Source: Halodesulfurarchaeum sp.
GTDB taxonomy: Archaea > Halobacteriota > Halobacteria > Halobacteriales > Halobacteriaceae
DNA length: 10,413 nt
NCBI GenBank assembly: GCA_018334775.1
Contig: JAGXLJ010000014.1
Span: 1 to 10,413 of the forward strand
Direction of reading: 5' to 3'
Part shown: positions 6,993-10,413 of the stretch, piece after piece
Layout of the letters: the number at the start of each line of letters is the position of its first letter
Position numbering within the stretch: position 1 is the stretch's first letter
The notes under the pieces: generated by a model
Seen by the model: the letters and a program-made list of their open reading frames with translations, nothing else
Told to the model about the DNA's origin: nothing
The model's database searches: none
Position numbers and translations under genes: made by a program

Positions 6993-7055
6993 TCGAATTT
7001 ATTCTAAACCCAACTATTCGTTGCCCGCTGTAAAACTCTCTTTACCAGCAGCTAA

Positions 7056-7062
7056 ATCTATA
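7056..7062 (-). repeat. Inverted core copy (ATCTATA) of the TATAGAT element
   Basis: On the minus strand it reads TATAGAT, the core shared by the two forward copies. With copy 2 it makes an inverted repeat with 7-base arms and a 20-base gap, compatible with a dimeric regulator contacting two half-sites on one DNA face. Seven bases alone could occur by chance in AT-rich DNA. Confidence 0.35.
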
Positions 7063-7080
7063 CTCGGATTGTCGCTCCTC

Positions 7081-7093
7081 TATATAGATGAAA
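7081..7093 (+). repeat. TATATAGATNAAA element, copy 2 / probable TATA box of the phosphatase gene
   Basis: TATATAGATGAAA contains the palindrome CTATATAG (7080-7087) directly before an in-frame ATG at 7088. If this is the TATA box, transcription would begin near 7108-7112, downstream of that ATG, so the real start codon would be the next one at 7151. This supports the shorter protein start. Confidence 0.5.
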
Positions 7094-7150
7094 CGCTCTC
7101 GGCGAGCGATAAATGGATTCACTTTTTGGCCGTGGAGCAAAGTCGGTGAT

Positions 7151-7957
7151 ATGGAACCGACCGATCTGGCCGATGGTGCCCGGTCTGCTGCCGAAGTCGG
7201 GGGGAACAAGGCGGACTCGTTATTCCGGGAGGAACTCACCATCGAGACGAAAACCAACAAAACCGATGTGGTGACTCGTGCCGACAGGGAGGCCGAGATG
7301 GCGGTCATCGACTGCATTCGAGACACCGATCCGACGGCCACAATTGTGGCTGAAGAATCGGCAGATGAGGCCACGATTCCCGACGAAGGACGGGCGTGGA
7401 TCATTGATCCGATCGATGGGACGAATAATTACGTGCGAGGGATTCCGCTCTGGGTGACGGCCGTGGCGGTTGTCGAAGACAGACAACCGATTGCAGCGGC
7501 GATTGAGGCTCCTGAACTCGGTTATACGTTTACCGCGGACACGGACGGCGCCCGAATGAACGGGGAGCCAATAACCGTCAACAACCGGCACGATCCTGAG
7601 GAAATGGCAGTCGCCCCCACGTTTTGGTGGCCGACAGATCGACGGGCCGAATACGGGACCGCTGCCAGTGAAATTGTCGAGCGGTTCGGGGATTTGATCC
7701 GCCTACGCTCAGCCCAATTGACTCTGGCTCTCGTGGCTCGGGGCGCTATCGATGCCACATTCACGAATCGGACAATGAATTCGTGGGACTCCGTGGCGGG
7801 GGCCTTTTTGATCGAACAGGCGGGTGGTTCAGTGACCGATATCGAAGGAGACCGGTGGGAATTCGATAGTCGAGGAATCGCCGCCTCGAACGGCGAGGCT
7901 CACGACCAGGTTCTAGCGGCCGTGCAAGCAGTCGAGTCGGTCCGATCGTCCCAATAA
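7151..7957 (+). CDS. Inositol monophosphatase-superfamily phosphatase (IMPase / archaeal FBPase-like)
   Basis: A 268-residue Mg2+-dependent phosphomonoesterase; archaeal members act on inositol-1-phosphate, fructose-1,6-bisphosphate or 3'-phosphoadenosine compounds. Motifs: VVTRADREAE (40-49, D45), EES (68-70), the signature WIIDPIDGTNN (83-93, metal ligands D86 and D89), and NSWDSVAGAFLIEQAGG with D213. All metal ligands are present, so activity is expected. The ATG at 7151 is preferred over one at 7088: the 21 extra residues (MKRSRRAINGF...) are basic and unlike the family, which begins about where MEPTDLADGA does, and a TATA-like box overlaps the upstream ATG. The gene is divergent from phnDCE, which invites but does not prove a role in releasing phosphate from imported compounds. 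It ends 27 bases before the convergent HD gene. Substrate is not determinable from sequence. Confidence 0.9.
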   Translation: MEPTDLADGARSAAEVGGNKADSLFREELTIETKTNKTDVVTRADREAEMAVIDCIRDTDPTATIVAEESADEATIPDEGRAWIIDPIDGTNNYVRGIPLWVTAVAVVEDRQPIAAAIEAPELGYTFTADTDGARMNGEPITVNNRHDPEEMAVAPTFWWPTDRRAEYGTAASEIVERFGDLIRLRSAQLTLALVARGAIDATFTNRTMNSWDSVAGAFLIEQAGGSVTDIEGDRWEFDSRGIAASNGEAHDQVLAAVQAVESVRSSQ

Positions 7958-7984
7958 CTGGGTGTCTTTGGCTCGACCCAGCAG

Positions 7985-8620
7985 TCACCGGTCACCCGCG
8001 ATCTCGTCGTCAAACCGGGTCAAAAATTGCTTCATGAACTCCCGTCGATCTTCTGCGATCTCTCGACCGGTCTGGGTATACATCCTGGCCGGGAGGTCGA
8101 GCAGTTTCTTATAGAAATGGTTGTACTGCGTGGCACCGGCCTCAGTTTCGTCCGCTTTGGGTGGGAGATCGGGATCGTGGATTGGTGATCCACGGTCGCC
8201 TCCCTGGGTAAAACACCGTGCAATCCCGACAGCGCCCAAGGCATCGAGGTTATCGGCGTCCGAGAGGATTTTGGCTTCGAGTGACTCCGGCTCGGGCCCT
8301 CGAGAAAACCGGTGTGCACGAATCGCATGAGAGATCGCAGATACCCGTTCGGCAGCCACTCCGTGCTCCCTGAGTATCGTCTCAGATTCTCGAGCTCCCC
8401 ATTCGGCATGGTCCGTGATTTCCCCAGTGTCTTCTCGTTCCCGACCGATATCGTGGAGGTATACACTCGCTCGGACGACAAAGTCATCTACCGCTTGATA
8501 CTCGGAGCGGAGCCGGTCCGCGTTCGCGTCGACCCGTTCGACGTGGTGCCAATCGTGTGCCGGGTTCATTCCCTCCGAAAAGTACGCTTTGGCGGCTTCC
8601 ACAACCGCGGCCAATGACAT
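7985..8620 (-). CDS. HD-domain metal-dependent phosphohydrolase (YedJ/YpgQ-like)
   Basis: A 211-residue protein from the chosen ATG (MSLAAVVEAAKAYF). HD-family metal-site residues are visible: AHDWHHVERV (21-30) supplying the first His, LHDI (55-58) with the H56-D57 pair, further His at 71, 98 and 103, and ILSDADNLDALGAVGIAR (118-135) with the last Asp at 121 or 123. The HDWxHxxRV and DADxLDALGAxGIAR blocks place it with the YedJ/YpgQ-type group of small HD proteins, some of which hydrolyse nucleoside triphosphates or related nucleotides; the substrate here is unknown. The frame stays open upstream to a possible start at 8728, but those 36 residues look non-conserved and hydrophilic, whereas position 1 here opens the first helix. 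It is convergent with the phosphatase gene and divergent from nurA. Confidence 0.85.
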   Translation of the reverse strand: MSLAAVVEAAKAYFSEGMNPAHDWHHVERVDANADRLRSEYQAVDDFVVRASVYLHDIGREREDTGEITDHAEWGARESETILREHGVAAERVSAISHAIRAHRFSRGPEPESLEAKILSDADNLDALGAVGIARCFTQGGDRGSPIHDPDLPPKADETEAGATQYNHFYKKLLDLPARMYTQTGREIAEDRREFMKQFLTRFDDEIAGDR

Positions 8621-8844
8621 TGTGTGAGCTACCGTGTGGCCACTACAAAACCATGATGCCGATCTCGCCTCTGGTTTACCTCTCACCACATCGACTGCAC
8701 CGACATGCAGTGACCTGCCAAAATTCACTCGTGGCGCTGTACCAATCCGGGCCCAACGAATCGAAACCCAGCAGACCCGATTGCACCCCGCACACCAAGG
8801 CCCACGGTTCGCCCAAAACCCGAGGCGTGATTACGGTGGGAAAA

Positions 8845-8852
8845 GAAGGTGG
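8845..8852 (+). promoter_or_regulatory. Ribosome-binding site deciding the nurA start
   Basis: GAAGGTGG resembles the archaeal anti-16S core GGAGGTGA and is spaced 5 bases before the ATG at 8858. It overlaps the alternative GTG start at 8849, which would then lack its own site. It therefore favours the ATG at 8858. Confidence 0.5.
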
Positions 8853-8857
8853 GCATG

Positions 8858-10177
8858 ATGACCATCGACCCCGTCCATTACGACGGGATCGCTTCACTGG
8901 CAGATCGAATTCGCCACGACGCCGATCCCGAGGCCCATCGTGACCTTGCTGAAACCGTTTGGGCCGACCACCTTGACCCGCTCCGCAAGGATGGGGCTGC
9001 TGTTCTGGAACCGATCGATTCTGTGACCCGGCGAGCGGCGCCCATTGAGGACCTGGCCCTGCAAGAATCACCTTTCGGTACGGCTCATGGCCTCGATTCG
9101 GGGACGATCAATCCGACGACATTCAAGAACGGCCTGCTGTTGGACCTTGCCCAAGCGGCCATGAGTGCCGTTCCTTCGAATCTTGGGCTCCATCGAGCCC
9201 GGACCTACATCATGCCGGTCCACTCCAACGACGCCACGGTCGATCACGCGACCGATGGGTGGATCCCGTTCGACGAGGATCATGGCCGAGGCCGAATCGT
9301 GCAGACCGAGGCCCTGGCCCGCGACGAAGAACGGATCGTCCACGGTCTCGCGTTGTATCTTGCCGAAAGTCATCATGCCTTGCAGCATGCAGATGCGGTT
9401 GAGGAGGTGCTCTTCCTCGATGGGCCGCTGTATCCGAAAGGACTGGTCCACTGGCGGGGCCGCCACGGATCGATCGGAGACCTTGCCGGCGAAAATGACC
9501 TCGTCGCGGAAGTCCTCCAGAACTATGTGGACCTGGTCGAAGACTTCCTGGACCGGGGGGTCCCACTCGTGGGTTTCGTCAAGAGCCCGCAATCCCGGGG
9601 CCTCATCAGGACGCTTGCCGAAACCGGTCGTCCGAGTCCATGGGCAAGCGATGCGGCTTTTTTCACCCAGGTACTGGAACAGCGGGAGGGCGAGACCGAA
9701 CCGCAGGCGCGAGGGAGTAGCCAGCAGGAGCGAGTGGGTGGACCGCAGGCTGGAGGGACAGGACAGCGGGGCCGAGTGACCGAGGACCTCACTTGGACCG
9801 GGTGGTTCCGTTCGCGACTTGGTGCCGACGGCGTTTTTTCAGCACCGGAAACGGAGCTTGGTGTCACACGATCACGACCGGCCACGGACTACGAGATCAC
9901 ATTTTTCGTCGTCTACGACCCACGAACGGACTTGCTGTTCAAGGCTGAACTGCCGGGTGGCTTCGCCGAGGAGTCCGCAGTCAGATCGGCTGTCGAACAG
10001 GCAGTCCTCCGGGGGGTGGCGGCCGAACGTGGGCCTCCGCTCCCCATTGCGAAGGCTGATGAACTGGCCCGAATCGGTGCTGAGGGCAAGGCGGAACTCG
10101 TCCGTCGTCTGGAGGTGGCCTTCAACACGACTGAGGACCGGAACTACAACTACGAGCGGTGGGGTCGCGAGGCATAA
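8858..10177 (+). CDS. nurA: DNA double-strand break repair nuclease NurA
   Basis: A 439-residue protein. NurA is a Mn2+-dependent single-strand endonuclease and 5'-3' exonuclease that works with the HerA ATPase and Mre11-Rad50 in end resection. The NurA fold is recognised from HGLDSGTINP with the catalytic Asp at 80, VLFLDGPLYPKG (184-195) with a second conserved Asp at 188, VPLVGFVKSPQSR (235-247), and FFVVYDPRTDLLFKAELPG plus the C-terminal IAKADELARIGAEGKAELV helix. The ATG at 8858 is preferred over GTG 8849 and ATG 8855 because of the ribosome-binding site and MTIDPVHYDGIA being the natural N-terminus. Odd: residues about 278-310 contain a Gln/Gly/Arg-rich loop made of a duplicated 14-residue unit. 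The next gene, 76 bases downstream, is probably herA, the usual NurA partner. Confidence 0.9.
   Translation: MTIDPVHYDGIASLADRIRHDADPEAHRDLAETVWADHLDPLRKDGAAVLEPIDSVTRRAAPIEDLALQESPFGTAHGLDSGTINPTTFKNGLLLDLAQAAMSAVPSNLGLHRARTYIMPVHSNDATVDHATDGWIPFDEDHGRGRIVQTEALARDEERIVHGLALYLAESHHALQHADAVEEVLFLDGPLYPKGLVHWRGRHGSIGDLAGENDLVAEVLQNYVDLVEDFLDRGVPLVGFVKSPQSRGLIRTLAETGRPSPWASDAAFFTQVLEQREGETEPQARGSSQQERVGGPQAGGTGQRGRVTEDLTWTGWFRSRLGADGVFSAPETELGVTRSRPATDYEITFFVVYDPRTDLLFKAELPGGFAEESAVRSAVEQAVLRGVAAERGPPLPIAKADELARIGAEGKAELVRRLEVAFNTTEDRNYNYERWGREA
9698..9778 (+). repeat. Imperfect 42-base tandem duplication inside nurA
   Basis: Two 39-base units at 9698-9736 and 9740-9778, separated by 3 bases (period 42, in frame), match at 29 of 39 positions by hand alignment. 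They encode EPQARGSSQQERVG and GPQAGGTGQRGRVT. Both are purine-rich on the plus strand and end in CGAGTG. The duplication lies between NurA core segments, at an apparent surface loop, and preserves the frame. Confidence 0.75.
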
Positions 10178-10253
10178 GGTCCTACGAGAGCGGGTGCCCG
10201 TGACCACTGGACCGGGGGAAAGGAGTTAGTGCGTTCCGGGACTGACTCCAGCC

Positions 10254-10413
10254 ATGACCGATCTGGGATCGTTCTCCGAGTTCGAGGCCGAAGACGACGA
10301 ATCGGAGAGCGGGGCGTCGACCGAGGGGTCAGCAGAACCTGGAGACCCGGATAGCCGTTCCTTTGACCGTCCGGACATCGAGGCCCGGGGCAGCGATTCG
10401 GGCGTCGGCGCGC
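10254..10413 (+). CDS. N-terminus of an acidic protein, probably HerA-type bipolar helicase (3' truncated by window edge)
   Basis: The first 53 residues are visible, beginning MTDLGSFSEFEAEDDESE and ending RGSDSGVGA at the window edge. They form a low-complexity acidic Ser/Glu/Asp-rich leader with no motif of known function. The ATG is the first start after an in-frame TAG at 10227-10229. It follows nurA by 76 bases in the same direction, and nurA and herA are commonly adjacent in archaea. Haloarchaeal HerA proteins as I recall them open with a similar acidic MTDLG-type leader before a beta-barrel beginning near G-x-G-x-L. The Walker motifs that would prove it lie outside the window, so no gene symbol is assigned. 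A purine-rich AAAGGAG at 10219-10225 lies too far upstream to be a normal ribosome-binding site. Confidence 0.5.
   Translation, partial: MTDLGSFSEFEAEDDESESGASTEGSAEPGDPDSRSFDRPDIEARGSDSGVGA

Noticed and set aside
8621..8857. Possible hidden small gene or RNA in the largest spacer without a regulatory signature
   Set aside because: No tRNA T-loop, no convincing ORF with family similarity, and only a weak AT-rich string (near 8643-8651) that could serve as a TATA box for the HD gene.
9165..9779. Plus-strand open frame of 204 codons within nurA in another frame
   Set aside because: Overlaps conserved NurA coding sequence and encodes a Ser/Arg/Pro-rich low-complexity peptide.

Overview
The window comes from the chromosome of an extremely halophilic archaeon (class Halobacteria). 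Evidence: proteins are very acidic (for example the sliding clamp and the Holliday junction resolvase), GC is about 60% or more outside one island, promoters are TATA-type with short or absent leaders, the lipoprotein signal carries twin arginines, and Hjc, NurA and an archaeal PCNA are all present. I cannot fix the genus from the sequence.

Layout. (1) 1-490 is the 3' end of a TatC protein translocase gene. (2) 616-1517 holds a ribbon-helix-helix regulator whose stop codon overlaps the start of a queuosine/archaeosine-precursor transporter (VUT/YhhQ family). (3) 1514-2284, convergent, is an RlmE/FtsJ-type rRNA 2'-O-methyltransferase with a C-terminal TRAM domain. (4) 2407-3692 is pcnA (sliding clamp) followed by hjc (Holliday junction resolvase). 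(5) 3842-6902, minus strand, is a phosphonate-type ABC importer in the order phnD-phnC-phnE. Its base composition is visibly lower in GC than both flanks. (6) 6903-7150 is an AT-rich divergent regulatory region with a repeated TATATAGATNAAA element. (7) 7151-7957 is an inositol monophosphatase-superfamily enzyme. (8) 7985-8620, minus strand, is an HD-domain phosphohydrolase. (9) 8858-10177 is the NurA nuclease, with a short in-frame tandem duplication in a loop. (10) From 10254 to the right edge is the start of an acidic protein, probably the HerA helicase that partners NurA.

How the genes fit together. Clamp, resolvase, NurA and putative HerA form a replication and recombination-repair neighbourhood, interrupted by the phn island. 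The importer has no C-P lyase genes beside it, so its substrate is open; the divergent phosphatase is a possible but unproven partner. PhnD carries a Tat lipoprotein signal and so would leave the cell through a TatC-dependent route. The RHH-transporter pair and the RNA methyltransferase both concern RNA modification.

No gap exceeds 300 bases; the largest without a gene is 6903-7150 (regulatory), then 8621-8857 (no clear element seen apart from a ribosome-binding site). I found no tRNA, rRNA, CRISPR array or insertion sequence. Nothing here is a clear new system. The most unusual signals are the repeated element upstream of the phosphatase gene and the foreign-looking phn island.
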